A stretch of DNA of 64,000 bases from an uncultured Mucilaginibacter sp. (GCA_903864275.1 CAIPFE010000023.1:1-64000); one strand, 5' to 3'; numbered from the stretch's first letter, positions 15,905-25,878 are shown. Numbers and translations: made by a program. Notes: a model not told the origin generated them from the sequence alone.

Positions 15905-16438
15905 ATGCGAGAAATAGCCAAACCGCTCGAAGGTGAATATGCCCCATACGCCCTTATGTACATAAAGCTGCTGCCGGGTGACGGCATGGTTTTGCAGCAC
16001 CTGCACGATAATTTTATTGCGGTTAAAGAACTCATTTACAGCCTTCCCGGAAAAATGTTGTACCATAGGTATGCCGAAGGTAAGTGGAGCATAAAAGAGG
16101 TACTTGTTCACATTGTGGATGACGAACGGATATTTGGTTACCGTGCGCTTTGTTATGCGCGTGGTGAACAAATGGGTCTGCCTGGCTTTGACCAGGACGC
16201 CTATGCAGCGCTTTCGCAAGCTGATGAACGCAGTCTTGACAATATATTTGAGGAATACGAAGCAGTCCGAATGTCCACAATTGCTTTATTCAACGGGCTT
16301 CCCGAAGATTCACTCAGCCGGATGGGCAAGGGATCGGGTAGTTTTGCCGGTGCATCGGTAAGGGCGCTGGCGTACCACCTGGCAGGTCACGAGCTGCATC
16401 ATATAAATTTGATAAAGGAGCGATATTTGGCGGGGTAA
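15905..16438 (+). CDS. DinB family protein
   Basis: A 177-residue four-helix-bundle protein of the DinB/YfiT group. The first and third helices carry His residues that usually bind a metal (KMLYHRYAEGKWSIKEVLVHIVDDE and YHLAGHELHHINL). Members include thiol-dependent S-transferases, but many have no known role. It is in one unit with the HxlR gene and is followed by a 98-base gap with the MarR operator. Confidence 0.85.
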   Translation: MREIAKPLEGEYAPYALMYIKLLPGDGMVLQHLHDNFIAVKELIYSLPGKMLYHRYAEGKWSIKEVLVHIVDDERIFGYRALCYARGEQMGLPGFDQDAYAALSQADERSLDNIFEEYEAVRMSTIALFNGLPEDSLSRMGKGSGSFAGASVRALAYHLAGHELHHINLIKERYLAG

Positions 16439-16506
16439 ACCGGTTAAACTTCCACCACCAAATCATCGAAATCCATAAATCATTAAAATCAACGGTAAAT
16501 ACTTGC

Positions 16507-16530
16507 ATTTATATAAGCACTTATATAAAT
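16507..16530 (+). promoter_or_regulatory. MarR operator/promoter of the hut operon
   Basis: A perfect inverted repeat ATTTATATAAG-CA-CTTATATAAAT (11-bp arms, flanked by TGC/GCA) ending 6 bases before the MarR gene ATG. TTG at 16504 and TATAAATTG at 16524 resemble a Bacteroidota promoter, so a repressor bound here would block it. MarR proteins usually bind such AT-rich palindromes and repress themselves. Confidence 0.7.
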
Positions 16531-16536
16531 TGCACA

Positions 16537-17046
16537 ATGAATTTATATCAAAGCCTTGGTTACCTGGTTTTAGGCAGTCGCCTGCGGCGGTTGAGCGAAA
16601 GCTTTTTGGCCGAAATTAACCGGGCGTACCAAAATGAGGGGATCGATTTTGACGCCAGCTGGTTCCCGGTATTCTATTTATTGTCGAAAAATGATTCGCT
16701 TTCCATCAAGGAACTAAGTGAGCAAACGGAAGTTTCGCATCCGGCGGCAAGCCAGCTCATCACTAATTTAAAAAACAAAAAACTGGTTACCAGCGCTACT
16801 TGTTCTGATGATGGCCGCCGACAACTGGTGCAATTAACAGATAGAGGCAGGGAACTATTGACCACTATATTGCCCGTTTGGGACGCGATATTATTAGCTA
16901 TGGACGATGTGCTTGCTGACGAACCCGCTTGCCGGGAACTGCTGCCATCAATCAGCGCGTTGGAAAACGCTTTTAAATCGGTTAACCTGGCTGAAAGGAT
17001 CAGCAATAAATTATCCCTCGAATTAAAACCTGCAGCCCATGAGTAA
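16537..17046 (+). CDS. MarR family regulator of the histidine-utilisation operon
   Basis: A 169-residue winged-helix repressor. The DNA-binding core is around residues 45-100 (LSIKELSEQTEVSHPAASQL, then a wing containing CSDDGRRQLVQLTDRG), between dimerisation helices. Its stop overlaps the start of hutH by 8 bases, so the two are translationally coupled; this makes it the likely hut regulator in place of the HutC (GntR) repressor of proteobacteria. A palindromic operator lies just upstream. Urocanate as inducer is a guess from other hut systems. Confidence 0.88.
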   Translation: MNLYQSLGYLVLGSRLRRLSESFLAEINRAYQNEGIDFDASWFPVFYLLSKNDSLSIKELSEQTEVSHPAASQLITNLKNKKLVTSATCSDDGRRQLVQLTDRGRELLTTILPVWDAILLAMDDVLADEPACRELLPSISALENAFKSVNLAERISNKLSLELKPAAHE

Positions 17047-18598
17047 CACATTCAACTATGGCAGCAGCCATTTAAGCATTGGTGTCTGCCTCGACATCGC
17101 AAAGGGTAAAACCCGGGGCCTTATTGACAGTGCAACAACAGCAAGGGTGCTGGCTTCATGGCGCGAGGTTGAAAAAATAGTACACGCCCAAAAACCGGTT
17201 TATGGTATTAATACAGGTTTCGGTCCGCTTTGCGATACGCGGATATCGGAAGCAGACACTTCCCAACTGCAAATTAACCTTTTAAAAAGTCATAGTGTGG
17301 GTATCGGCAAGCCTATCCCGCAGGAAATTGCCAAACTAATGCTTATTACGAAAGTACATGCTTTGGCGCAGGGTTATTCGGGTATTGCGTTGGAAACTTT
17401 GGAGCGTATCATCTGGCATATTGATCATAATATTATTCCCATCGTACCGGAAAAAGGCTCCGTCGGCGCATCGGGCGACCTTGCCCCGCTGGCACACCTG
17501 TTTTTGCCGCTGATCGGTTTTGGAGAAGTATATGCAAACGGCGAGAGGCACCCTTCGCCAGATGTATTATCATGGCATGGCTTGCAGCCTTTGGCGCTTG
17601 GCCCAAAAGAGGGGCTTGCCTTGATCAACGGCACACAATTTATATTGGCATTCGCGATAAAAGCGGTGCAGCGTTTAAATGATGCGTTAAATGTTGCCGA
17701 TCTTATCGGCGCGATGTCATTGGAAGGGCTGATGGGTTCGGCAAGGCCGTTTGATGAAAGACTGCATCAATTGCGCCCCTACAAAGGCAGTAAACTCGTT
17801 GCCAAACGCTTGCATACCTTGTTAAAAGATTCTGAAATATGTAACTCACATATTAATTGCGACAGGGTGCAGGATCCCTATTCCCTCCGTTGTATGCCGC
17901 AGGTGCATGGCGCCTCGCGTAATGCCTGGCTGCATTTAAAAGAACTGATCGAAATTGAGCTCAATTCGGTAACCGATAACCCCATTATTTTTAATGCAGA
18001 GGATACCATCAGCGGCGGCAATTTCCATGGACAGCCACTTGCCATTCCGTTGGATTATGCCACCATCGCAGCCGCAGAACTTGGCAATATTGCCGACCGT
18101 CGTTGCTACCTGATGAGCGAGGGCCGCTATGGTTTGCCGAAACTGCTGACCAACAATGCAGGCTTAAATTCCGGCCTCATGATACCGCAATACACCACAG
18201 CTGCCTTGGTCACCGAAAATAAAACCCTTTGTTTCCCGGCCAGCGCTGATAGTGTGCCTACATCGCTGGGGCAGGAGGACCATGTTTCGATGGGTTCCAT
18301 CAGCGGGCGAAAGCTGCACCAGGTGATCGACAATTTGGAGTACATACAGGCCATTGAATTGCTTTACGCCGCACAGGCCATGGATTTCAGGCGACCACTT
18401 AAATCAACCCCGGTGGTTGAGGCCTGCCACGCGCTGGTGCGCGAGCATGTTGCCTTTATACAGGATGACCGTATTTTTGCAGATGATATTAATCAATTAC
18501 ACCAGGTTATTACGGATGGCACATTTTTGGCGGCCGCCGAAAATGAAGCTATAAAACATGCTATAAATTTAAACGATGACGAATTCGGAATTTATTAA
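17039..18598 (+). CDS. hutH: Histidine ammonia-lyase
   Basis: First enzyme of histidine degradation: L-histidine to trans-urocanate plus ammonia. The MIO cofactor triad Ala144-Ser145-Gly146 lies in [23 protein letters not shown] (55-62) and the DNPIIF and [10 protein letters not shown] segments are typical. Length 519 aa agrees with the family. The start ATG overlaps the MarR gene by 8 bases and the end overlaps hutU by 23 bases, a tightly packed operon. Confidence 0.97.
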   Translation: MSNTFNYGSSHLSIGVCLDIAKGKTRGLIDSATTARVLASWREVEKIVHAQKPVYGINTGFGPLCDTRISEADTSQLQINLLKSHSVGIGKPIPQEIAKLMLITKVHALAQGYSGIALETLERIIWHIDHNIIPIVPEKGSVGASGDLAPLAHLFLPLIGFGEVYANGERHPSPDVLSWHGLQPLALGPKEGLALINGTQFILAFAIKAVQRLNDALNVADLIGAMSLEGLMGSARPFDERLHQLRPYKGSKLVAKRLHTLLKDSEICNSHINCDRVQDPYSLRCMPQVHGASRNAWLHLKELIEIELNSVTDNPIIFNAEDTISGGNFHGQPLAIPLDYATIAAAELGNIADRRCYLMSEGRYGLPKLLTNNAGLNSGLMIPQYTTAALVTENKTLCFPASADSVPTSLGQEDHVSMGSISGRKLHQVIDNLEYIQAIELLYAAQAMDFRRPLKSTPVVEACHALVREHVAFIQDDRIFADDINQLHQVITDGTFLAAAENEAIKHAINLNDDEFGIY

Positions 18599-20249
18599 AA
18601 CTTATGCCAGTCACCCGGTGTACAAAGCGCCGCGCGGGATGCAATTGCATGCCAAAAGCTGGCAAACTGAAGCGCCGTTACGGATGCTGCTCAACAACCT
18701 TGATGGCGAGGTAGCCGAAAACCCCGATGAGCTGGTAGTTTACGGCGGCATCGGCCAGGCAGCCCGCAACCCGGAATCATTGCGCAAGATCATTGAGCTA
18801 TTGCTGGAGCTTGATGAAAACCATTCATTGCTGGTGCAGTCGGGGAAGCCGGTGGGTATTATCCGCAGTCACCCCGAGGCGCCGCGGGTGCTTATCGCGA
18901 ATAGCAACCTGGTACCTGCCTGGGCAACCTGGGACCATTTTAACGAACTGCGCGCCAAAGGCCTGATGATGTACGGCCAGATGACTGCGGGAAGCTGGAT
19001 ATATATCGGCTCACAAGGTATTTTACAGGGCACTTATGAAACTTTCGTGGAGTGCGGCCGCCAGCATTTTAATAATGACCTTACGGGAAAACTCATCGTA
19101 TCCGCAGGTTTAGGTGGGATGGGCGGCGCTCAGCCTTTGGCGGCTACTATGGCAGGCGGCGTATTTTTAGGCGCAGATATAGACGATACAAGAATCCAAA
19201 AACGGGTGGATACCAAATACATCGACAAGATGACCTATTCCTATGATGAAGCAGTTTCCCTCGTAAAAGATGCTATGAAAAAGGGGGAAACGCTATCCGT
19301 TGGCCTCGTTAGCGATGCAGGTGACCTGCTCGAAAAGTTATTGCAGGATAACATCATCCCCGACATTTTAACCGACCAAACTTCCGCGCATGACCCGCTG
19401 AATGGCTATATCCCTAACGGCCTAACAATAACTTTAGCCGGATTGCTCCGCAAAAGCGACCCTGCGGAGTATAAATTGCTTTCGCTGCAAAGCATGGCCC
19501 GGCACGTTGGCTTTATGCTGGCCCTGCAAAAACGGGGTGCAATAACCTTCGACTATGGCAATAACCTGCGCGAGTTTGCCCGGCAAGGCGGCGAAACGGA
19601 TGCGTTTAATTTCCCCGGCTTTACGCCGGCCTATATCCGTCCCCTGTTTTGCGAGGGCAAGGGGCCGTTCAGGTGGGTGGCGCTATCAGGCGATCCCGAA
19701 GATATTTTTACAACCGACCGCGCCCTGATGGAAGCATTCCCTGAAAATAAGCCGCTGATCAACTGGCTCCAAAAGGCGCAGGAAAAAATAGCATTCCAGG
19801 GCCTGCCGGCGCGTATTTGCTGGCTCGGCATGGGCGAACGGGAAAAAGCAGGGCTATTGTTTAACGATTTGGTAAGATCAGGTAAAATAAAAGGCCCGAT
19901 AGTAATAGGCCGCGACCATTTGGATTGTGGATCAGTCGCATCGCCCAACCGCGAAACAGAGGCTATGAAAGATGGCTCGGATGCTGTATCCGACTGGCCA
20001 TTGCTTAACCTGATGGCCAATACCGCAGGCGGCGCAACGTGGGTATCATTTCACCATGGCGGCGGTGTAGGCATGGGCTATTCGCAGCATGCCGGCATGG
20101 TAATTTTAGCCGATGGCACCGACCGCGCGGCAACCTGCCTGAAACGTGTTTTGTATAATGACCCGGCAATGGGTATATTCCGCCATACTGATGCAGGTTA
20201 TGAAAAAGCAGAAGAATGGGCGGATAAGTTTGAGTTGAAAGTCTGGTAG
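18576..20249 (+). CDS. hutU: Urocanate hydratase
   Basis: Second step: urocanate to 4-imidazolone-5-propionate, using tightly bound NAD+. The 557-residue length is standard. The NAD-binding loop [11 protein letters not shown], the substrate region [17 protein letters not shown], and the active-site GRDHLDCGS (catalytic cysteine) and [11 protein letters not shown] are all present. Overlaps hutH by 23 bases. Confidence 0.97.
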   Translation: MTNSEFIKTYASHPVYKAPRGMQLHAKSWQTEAPLRMLLNNLDGEVAENPDELVVYGGIGQAARNPESLRKIIELLLELDENHSLLVQSGKPVGIIRSHPEAPRVLIANSNLVPAWATWDHFNELRAKGLMMYGQMTAGSWIYIGSQGILQGTYETFVECGRQHFNNDLTGKLIVSAGLGGMGGAQPLAATMAGGVFLGADIDDTRIQKRVDTKYIDKMTYSYDEAVSLVKDAMKKGETLSVGLVSDAGDLLEKLLQDNIIPDILTDQTSAHDPLNGYIPNGLTITLAGLLRKSDPAEYKLLSLQSMARHVGFMLALQKRGAITFDYGNNLREFARQGGETDAFNFPGFTPAYIRPLFCEGKGPFRWVALSGDPEDIFTTDRALMEAFPENKPLINWLQKAQEKIAFQGLPARICWLGMGEREKAGLLFNDLVRSGKIKGPIVIGRDHLDCGSVASPNRETEAMKDGSDAVSDWPLLNLMANTAGGATWVSFHHGGGVGMGYSQHAGMVILADGTDRAATCLKRVLYNDPAMGIFRHTDAGYEKAEEWADKFELKVW

Positions 20250-20252
20250 GAG

Positions 20253-20350
20253 AGCCTAAAGCTTAAGGCAGAAAGCCTAAAGCAAGAAAATACAATATAA
20301 ATCAAAATGGAAAACTTTAGCTTTTGGCTTTGCGCTTTCCGCTTTTAGCT
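20253..20350. repeat. Iterated-word palindrome, AAAGC family, copy 3
   Basis: Left words GCCTAAAGCTTAAGGCAGAA and on, right words ACTTTAGCTTTTGGCTTTGC and on, giving an imperfect inverted repeat between hutU and hutI. It begins right after the hutU stop and ends GCTTTTAGCT plus six A before the hutI ATG, nearly identical to the layout at the ferredoxin gene. Confidence 0.8.
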
Positions 20351-20356
20351 AAAAAA

Positions 20357-21571
20357 ATGAAAAACCTCACAGGCCCGTTCACTCAAATTCTGCCCTTAAC
20401 AGGCCTGCCGCTTAAGGGTGCCTTAAGGGATGAGCAGTTACAAGTCATCTCCAACGGATGGGTACTCACCAACAATGGCCGGGTGGTAACTATCGGCCCA
20501 TTTGAAAGGCTGCACAAAGACCACCCCTCGGCGCAGATTGAGAAAATTGAAGGCGATTACGTGCTGTTGCCCGGCTTTATCGACTGCCATACGCACATCT
20601 GTTTCGCCGGAAGCCGGGCAAAGGATTACGCCATGAGGATACAGGGTAAATCATACCTGGAAATTTCAAAAGCAGGCGGAGGTATCTGGGATTCGGTAAT
20701 ACAAACCCGCGCGGCTGATGAAACATTACTTACCGACTTGCTGCTGCAAAGGGTTGAGCGCCATTTGGCTGAGGGGGTTACCACCATCGAAGTTAAAAGC
20801 GGTTATGGGTTATCGGTTGAAGGCGAGCTAAAACAATTGAGAGTCATAAAAGCGGCCTCCTACAAAACAAAAGCTACCTTGATACCCACCTGCCTTGCCG
20901 CGCATTTAAAGCCGAAGGATTTTGAAGGCACCCAAAGCGAATATTTGGAGTATATTTTACATGAATTGCTCCCTATCGTAAAAAAAGAAAACCTTGCAAA
21001 CCGGGTGGATATATTTATTGAAGATGGCGCTTTTAAAGCGGATAATGCGCTAAATTATCTCAATAAGGCCAAAGAAATGGGTTTTGACATAACCGTCCAT
21101 GCTGACCAGTTTAACCCGGGCGGCAGTGCCGTAGCCGTGGAAGTTGGAGCGGTTTCGGCCGATCACCTGGAGGCAAGCAAGGATAAAGACATAAAATTGC
21201 TGGCCAATTCAGACACAGTAGCCGTAGCTTTACCCGGCGCTTCGTTAGGCTTAGGTATGCGATATGCCCCCGCAAGGAAGCTATTGAACGCCGGGGCCTG
21301 CCTGGCCATTGCCAGCGACTGGAACCCCGGCTCGGCTCCCATGGGCGATCTGCTGATGCAGGCTGCGGTGATGGGCGCAGCAGAAAAGCTAAGCAATGCC
21401 GAAGTGTTTGCGGGATTGACATTCCGGGCGGCGCAGGCCTTACAATTAACAAACCGCGGCACCCTGGCAACGGGCACGCCGGCTGTTGTACAGGCTTATC
21501 CGTGTAATGATTATAGGGAGATACTGTATCACCAGGGCAAACTCAGACCGCTGATTAATTTGATTAAATGA
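20357..21571 (+). CDS. hutI: Imidazolonepropionase
   Basis: Third step: hydrolysis of imidazolone propionate to N-formimino-L-glutamate. A 404-residue amidohydrolase with the metal motif HTH (CHTHICFAG), substrate region YGLSVEGELK, the metal His in VHADQF, and the late Asp in IASDWNPGSAP. A longer reading starts upstream, but that part translates the AAAGC repeat, so ATG 20357 (MKNLTGPFTQ) is chosen. Confidence 0.96.
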   Translation: MKNLTGPFTQILPLTGLPLKGALRDEQLQVISNGWVLTNNGRVVTIGPFERLHKDHPSAQIEKIEGDYVLLPGFIDCHTHICFAGSRAKDYAMRIQGKSYLEISKAGGGIWDSVIQTRAADETLLTDLLLQRVERHLAEGVTTIEVKSGYGLSVEGELKQLRVIKAASYKTKATLIPTCLAAHLKPKDFEGTQSEYLEYILHELLPIVKKENLANRVDIFIEDGAFKADNALNYLNKAKEMGFDITVHADQFNPGGSAVAVEVGAVSADHLEASKDKDIKLLANSDTVAVALPGASLGLGMRYAPARKLLNAGACLAIASDWNPGSAPMGDLLMQAAVMGAAEKLSNAEVFAGLTFRAAQALQLTNRGTLATGTPAVVQAYPCNDYREILYHQGKLRPLINLIK

Positions 21572-21585
21572 GTTCGCTGATTGCT

Positions 21586-21665
21586 TAGATTTGAAAACTT
21601 TTTAAATGTTTTCAAATCTTCAGGAAAATAAACAATGACCTAATGACCCAATGACCAATGACTAA
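21586..21665 (+). repeat. Hairpin plus ATGACC mini-ORF array at the ftcD start
   Basis: AGATTTGAAAAC and GTTTTCAAATCT form a perfect 12-bp hairpin at 21589-21619. It is followed by four ATGAC words whose ATGs are at 21635, 21643, 21651 and 21658, spaced 8, 8 and 7 bases. The first three open tiny frames (ATGACCTAA; ATGACCCAATGA; ATGACCAATGACTAA), and the fourth ATG is the ftcD start. The last mini-ORF's stop overlaps the start of ftcD. Confidence 0.75.
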
Positions 21666-23343
21666 AATAATAGAATGCGTCCCCAATTTCAGTGAAGGTG
21701 TAAACCTTGATATTATCAAACAGATCACCAACGAAGTTGAATCCGTAGAGGGTGTAAGGCTGCTGAACGTTGATCCCGGCAAGGCGACCAACCGTACCGT
21801 GGTAACTTTTGTTGGCGAACCTGGCAAAGTTATCGAAGCTGCTTTTTTAGCGATCAAAAAAGCCGGTGAGCTTATCGATATGGGCAAACATAAAGGCGAA
21901 CACCCGCGGATGGGGGCGACGGATGTTTGTCCGCTGATACCGATTGCGAATATCAGCATGGAGGAGACTGCTGAATTTGCCAGGCAACTGGCCAAACGGG
22001 TTGGTGAAGAATTACAGATCCCCGTTTATTTGTACGAACATGCGCAGGCAGATAAAAAGCGTAATAACCTGTCGGTGATCCGTGCGGGTGAATATGAGGG
22101 CTTTTTTAAGAAAATAAAGTTACCTGAATGGAAGCCGGATTTCGGTCCGGCGGAGTTTGATGCCAAACGTGGGGGCACTGTTATAGGCGCGCGAGATTTT
22201 TTGATCGCTTATAACGTGAATTTAAATACCACTTCAACCCGGCGTGCAAACTCCATCGCCTTTGATGTGCGCGAGGCCGGGCGTGTGCTCCGTGAAGGCG
22301 ACCCGATAAATGGTAAAATTATAACGGATGAAAACGGCAAACCCAAATCCGTCCCCGGCTCACTAAAATCTGTAAAGGCCATTGGCTGGTATATTGAGGA
22401 ATACGGGATTGCGCAGATATCCATGAACCTTACGAATATCGAGGTAACTCCTTTGCACATTGCTTTTGATGAAGTATGCAACAAAGCCTTAGAACGTGGC
22501 ATAAGGGTTACGGGTAGTGAACTGGTAGGACTGGTCCCCCTCAAATCCATGCTGGATGCTGGCAAATATTTCCTGCTTAAACAGCAGCGTTCGGTTGGGG
22601 TTAGCGAGAACGAACTGATCAGGATTGCCATCCTGTCGATGGGGTTATCCGAACTGGCGCCATTTAAGCCGGGAGAACGTATTATTGAATATTTGCTGAA
22701 AGATAGGGCATCGTCCAAACTGGCAAGTATGACTTTAACTGATTTTGCAGATGAAACTGCCAGCGAAAGCCCGGCACCGGGCGGAGGTTCCATAGCCGCT
22801 TATATTGGCGCATTGGGGGCGGCTTTGGCAACCATGGTGGCCAACCTATCCTCCCACAAAAAAGGCTGGGACGACCGATGGAAGGAATTTAGCGACTGGG
22901 CCGAAAAGGGGCAGCAATATAAAGATGAACTGCTCAAGCTTGTTGACCTGGATACCGCTGCCTTTAACAAGATAATGGAAGCATTCAACCTGCCAAAGGG
23001 AACTGACGAAGAAAAAACAATCAGAACGCAAGCCATACAAGATGCCACAAAATATGCGATTGAGATCCCTTTTAAAGTAATGCAGGCGGCTTACGGCAGC
23101 TTAACCGTTATAAAAGCCATGGCCGAAACCGGCAACCCCAATTCCGTTACAGATGCCGGCGTGGCAGCACTTTGCGCCCGCAGCGCGGTTATCGGGGCTT
23201 TTATGAATGTGAAGATCAATGCGTCGGGGTATAAGGATAAGGAATTTACAGATGGGGTTATTGCGGAAGGGAATGAAATTGAAAGGAAGGCTATTGCGTT
23301 AGAAAGTGAGATAATTGGGTTAGTTAATGGGAAGATTATTTGA
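21658..23343 (+). CDS. ftcD: Bifunctional glutamate formimidoyltransferase / formimidoyl-THF cyclodeaminase
   Basis: Final hut step: moves the formimino group of N-formimino-L-glutamate to tetrahydrofolate, then deaminates it to 5,10-methenyl-THF, feeding one-carbon metabolism and leaving glutamate. Residues 1-325 are the transferase (IIECVPNFSEGVNLDI, KHKGEHPRMGATDVCPL with its catalytic His). Residues 355-561 are the cyclodeaminase (SPAPGGGSIAAYIGALGAAL). The fusion is of the animal type and also known in Bacteroidota. No hutG or hutF is present, so this is the only exit for formiminoglutamate here. Confidence 0.95.
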   Translation: MTKIIECVPNFSEGVNLDIIKQITNEVESVEGVRLLNVDPGKATNRTVVTFVGEPGKVIEAAFLAIKKAGELIDMGKHKGEHPRMGATDVCPLIPIANISMEETAEFARQLAKRVGEELQIPVYLYEHAQADKKRNNLSVIRAGEYEGFFKKIKLPEWKPDFGPAEFDAKRGGTVIGARDFLIAYNVNLNTTSTRRANSIAFDVREAGRVLREGDPINGKIITDENGKPKSVPGSLKSVKAIGWYIEEYGIAQISMNLTNIEVTPLHIAFDEVCNKALERGIRVTGSELVGLVPLKSMLDAGKYFLLKQQRSVGVSENELIRIAILSMGLSELAPFKPGERIIEYLLKDRASSKLASMTLTDFADETASESPAPGGGSIAAYIGALGAALATMVANLSSHKKGWDDRWKEFSDWAEKGQQYKDELLKLVDLDTAAFNKIMEAFNLPKGTDEEKTIRTQAIQDATKYAIEIPFKVMQAAYGSLTVIKAMAETGNPNSVTDAGVAALCARSAVIGAFMNVKINASGYKDKEFTDGVIAEGNEIERKAIALESEIIGLVNGKII

Positions 23344-23374
23344 AAATGTGATAATTTGAAGATTTGAAAATGAG
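23338..23374. repeat. Iterated-word array ATTTGAAAATG after ftcD
   Basis: ATTTGAAAATGTGATAATTT followed by GAAGATTTGAAAATGAG repeats the GATTTGAAAA word that also makes the hairpin before ftcD. The ftcD stop TGA is inside the first copy. Confidence 0.55.
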
Positions 23375-23452
23375 ATTTATTTCCTTTAATAATTAAAATT
23401 TAAGGAATCGAAAGACACTGAAGTTATTTGGTTTTCTATTGTACATTTAAAG

Positions 23453-23995
23453 ATGACACAGGAGCAATACAATAAATCAATAGAAACGGGAGAGCTTCAA
23501 TTGGATGCGTGGGGCAAGTTTTCGTATTTTAGCATTGTTGTAGTTCTGTTTGCCATGCCGATAGCGTGTATGGCACTTGACATCTTCGATAAGTCAACCA
23601 ATTTTGTACGCCCTCCAATTGGGTTTATTATCGTACCAACTATTTTTGGAATTTTGTTTTATATACTGCAAAAAAGCCGTTTAAAATTTACAATTGTAAA
23701 AACCAGGCTGAGTAAAAATGAATTTTTAAAATTGATCAAACAAATTAGCGACAAGTTTAAATTGACGACCATTTTCGAAGGGGAAGATGTTTTTGTAGCA
23801 AAAACAAATACGGAATATTTTTCGAGCATCATTCGCAAGCAAATAACAATACTGCGAAACAATGACGAAGTTATGATTAATTGCATTTTTGATTTAAATC
23901 GCAAAGGCCCAGTTGACATAATGGGTCAAAATAAAAAAGCGGTAAACACTTTAATTGAAATGATTGAAAGATTCGAAAAAGAGGTAGGTCACTAA
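23453..23995 (+). CDS. Two-helix membrane protein of unknown function
   Basis: The 180-residue protein has membrane helices at about 23-42 (FSYFSIVVVLFAMPIACMAL) and 57-73 (IGFIIVPTIFGILFYIL), then a soluble alpha/beta region of about 100 residues (NEFLKLIKQISDKFK...). No motif recognised. The layout resembles small immunity-like or membrane-tethered proteins, which is only a shape argument. AT content is higher than in the hut genes. Alone between ftcD and the peptide-binding lipoprotein. Confidence 0.65.
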   Translation: MTQEQYNKSIETGELQLDAWGKFSYFSIVVVLFAMPIACMALDIFDKSTNFVRPPIGFIIVPTIFGILFYILQKSRLKFTIVKTRLSKNEFLKLIKQISDKFKLTTIFEGEDVFVAKTNTEYFSSIIRKQITILRNNDEVMINCIFDLNRKGPVDIMGQNKKAVNTLIEMIERFEKEVGH

Positions 23996-24061
23996 ACAGT
24001 TCTTCCACAAATCGGAAACAACATTTTGGGAGAAACGTTCGAAAATGCTTAATTTTAAAGC

Positions 24062-25729
24062 GTGGTGACAAAGCAGCATTTTTCCAAAATCTTGAAATTT
24101 TCAAATCAGCACATTTTCACATTCATCATACTTTTCCTATTCGCATCCTGCACCACAGATACGTCCACCTCCAAAAAAACCATCTTCAACATCAACCTTA
24201 ACGAAGGGCTCAGCTCCCTTGATCCTGCTTTTGCGCGTAACCAGAATACGCTGTGGATGGTTAACCAGGTTTATAATGGTTTGGTGCAGATAAACGACAG
24301 CCTTAAAACCAGTCCGTGTATTGCCAAAAGCTGGGATATATCGCCGGATGGCACCACGTATACTTTCCATTTACGCGGCGATGTATATTTTCATGACGAC
24401 CCGTTGTTTAAAAACGGCATCGGCCGCAAAGCCGTAGCATCCGATTTTGTTTACAGTTTCAGCAGGCTTATCGACCCAAAAACAGCCTCGTCAGGCTCGT
24501 GGATATTTAGTGACAAGGTGAGCGGCAAAAATGCTTTTACGGCTTTGAATGATAGTACGCTGCAAATAAAGCTCAGGCAGCCTTTCCCCCCGTTTTTGAG
24601 CATGTTGACTGCACAATACTGCTCTGTTGTGCCGCACGAAGTGGTTGATTATTGCGGCAAGGATTTCCGGCAGCACCCCATCGGCACCGGCCCGTTCAAA
24701 TTCAAATACTGGAAAGAAGGCGAAGTGATGGTTTTGCTGAAAAACGAAAAGTACTGGGAAAGAGATAAGGACGGCAGTCGCCTGCCCCATGTGGATGCCA
24801 TACGCGCTACTTTCATCGGCGATAAGCAAACCGAGTTTATGGAGTTTATCAGTAAAAAGCTTGATTTCTTGAACGACATTGACGGCAGCTACCGCGATGA
24901 TATACTAACCAAATCGGGCCAGGTTACCAAAAAATATAAAGGCAAATTTATTTTAACTACCGGCCCTTACCTCAATACCATTTACCTCGGCATGCTGGTA
25001 GACAGCAGCCTGGCGATTGTGAAAAACTCGCCATTAAGGCATTTAAAATTAAGGCAGGCTATCAATTACGCCATCGACAAGCAAAAGATGATCAAATACC
25101 TGCGCAACAGCATGGGTACACAAGGCTCGGCGGGTTTTATCCCGATGGGGATGCCCGGCTTTGATGCTAAGGAAGTGCACGGCTACACCTATAATCCTGA
25201 CAAGGCCCGGCAATTGTTAAAAGAAGCGGGATACCCGGAAGGGCATAACCTTCCAGAAATAGTGCTGCATACCACGGTGAGCTACCGCAGCCTGATAGAG
25301 TATGTACAGGGCCAGCTCGACAGGGTGGGCATTAAAACCAGTGTGGAGATCACGCAGGGCGCTAGCCTGCGCGAGCTGGTTTCAAAAAACGGCGTTAACT
25401 TTTTTTACGGCAGCTGGATAGCTGATTACCCGGATGCTGAAAATTACCTGTCAGTATTCTACTCCAAAAACCGGATACCCTGGGGCCCCAATTATACCGG
25501 TTTCAACAATAAGCAATTCGACGCGCTTTTTGAACAGGCCTACAACGAACCCAACGACAAGAAACGCTATGCCTTGTACCGTCAAATGGATAACCTGGTA
25601 ATGCAGCAATCGCCGGTGGTGGTTTTGTATTATGACAAAAGGGTTAACCTGTACCAGGATAATATTAGCGGCTATAGCGTTAACGCGCAGAATTTGCTGG
25701 TGTTGAAAAGAGTAGTTAAGGCCCCCTGA
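24062..25729 (+). CDS. Peptide/oligopeptide ABC transporter substrate-binding lipoprotein (SBP family 5)
   Basis: A 555-residue OppA/DppA-like binding protein. The N-terminus has a hydrophobic segment and lipobox LFASC (Cys30), so it is a lipoprotein. The domain opens with LDPAFARNQNTLWMVNQVYNGL and shows family motifs SWDISPDGTTYTFHLRGDV and HPIGTGPFKF. The only usable start is GTG at 24062. No permease or ATPase gene is adjacent, so the partner transporter must be elsewhere, or the protein acts alone. Its stop codon TGA lies inside the CCCCCT palindrome. Confidence 0.9.
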   Translation: MVTKQHFSKILKFSNQHIFTFIILFLFASCTTDTSTSKKTIFNINLNEGLSSLDPAFARNQNTLWMVNQVYNGLVQINDSLKTSPCIAKSWDISPDGTTYTFHLRGDVYFHDDPLFKNGIGRKAVASDFVYSFSRLIDPKTASSGSWIFSDKVSGKNAFTALNDSTLQIKLRQPFPPFLSMLTAQYCSVVPHEVVDYCGKDFRQHPIGTGPFKFKYWKEGEVMVLLKNEKYWERDKDGSRLPHVDAIRATFIGDKQTEFMEFISKKLDFLNDIDGSYRDDILTKSGQVTKKYKGKFILTTGPYLNTIYLGMLVDSSLAIVKNSPLRHLKLRQAINYAIDKQKMIKYLRNSMGTQGSAGFIPMGMPGFDAKEVHGYTYNPDKARQLLKEAGYPEGHNLPEIVLHTTVSYRSLIEYVQGQLDRVGIKTSVEITQGASLRELVSKNGVNFFYGSWIADYPDAENYLSVFYSKNRIPWGPNYTGFNNKQFDALFEQAYNEPNDKKRYALYRQMDNLVMQQSPVVVLYYDKRVNLYQDNISGYSVNAQNLLVLKRVVKAP

Positions 25730-25746
25730 CCCCCTAAAGGGGGTTA
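25721..25746. repeat. Dispersed palindrome CCCCCTGA-CCCCCTAAAGGGGG, copy 1
   Basis: GCCCCCTGACCCCCTAAAGG followed by GGGTTA; CCCCCTAAAGGGGG is the palindromic core. It supplies the stop codon of the binding-protein gene. A close copy follows truA at 45240. It can form a G/C stem at the 3' end of the transcript. Confidence 0.75.
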
Positions 25747-25878
25747 TTTAAGTCTTGATGAATAGTTATTATCCTGTCACAATTGGGCTTTTGAAAGAAA
25801 CGCTAAATTGAACTCAGATTGCCTACCTAAGAATGCTTTCAATAACCATTGTGGAGAAGTAGTTTAAAGTAAAAAATA

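Noticed and set aside
20324..20356. Earlier start for hutI
   Set aside because: The extra residues are translated from the AAAGC repeat and are not part of imidazolonepropionase.
22209..22793. Long minus-strand open frame inside ftcD (194 codons)
   Set aside because: Antisense shadow of a conserved gene; no family features, biased composition.
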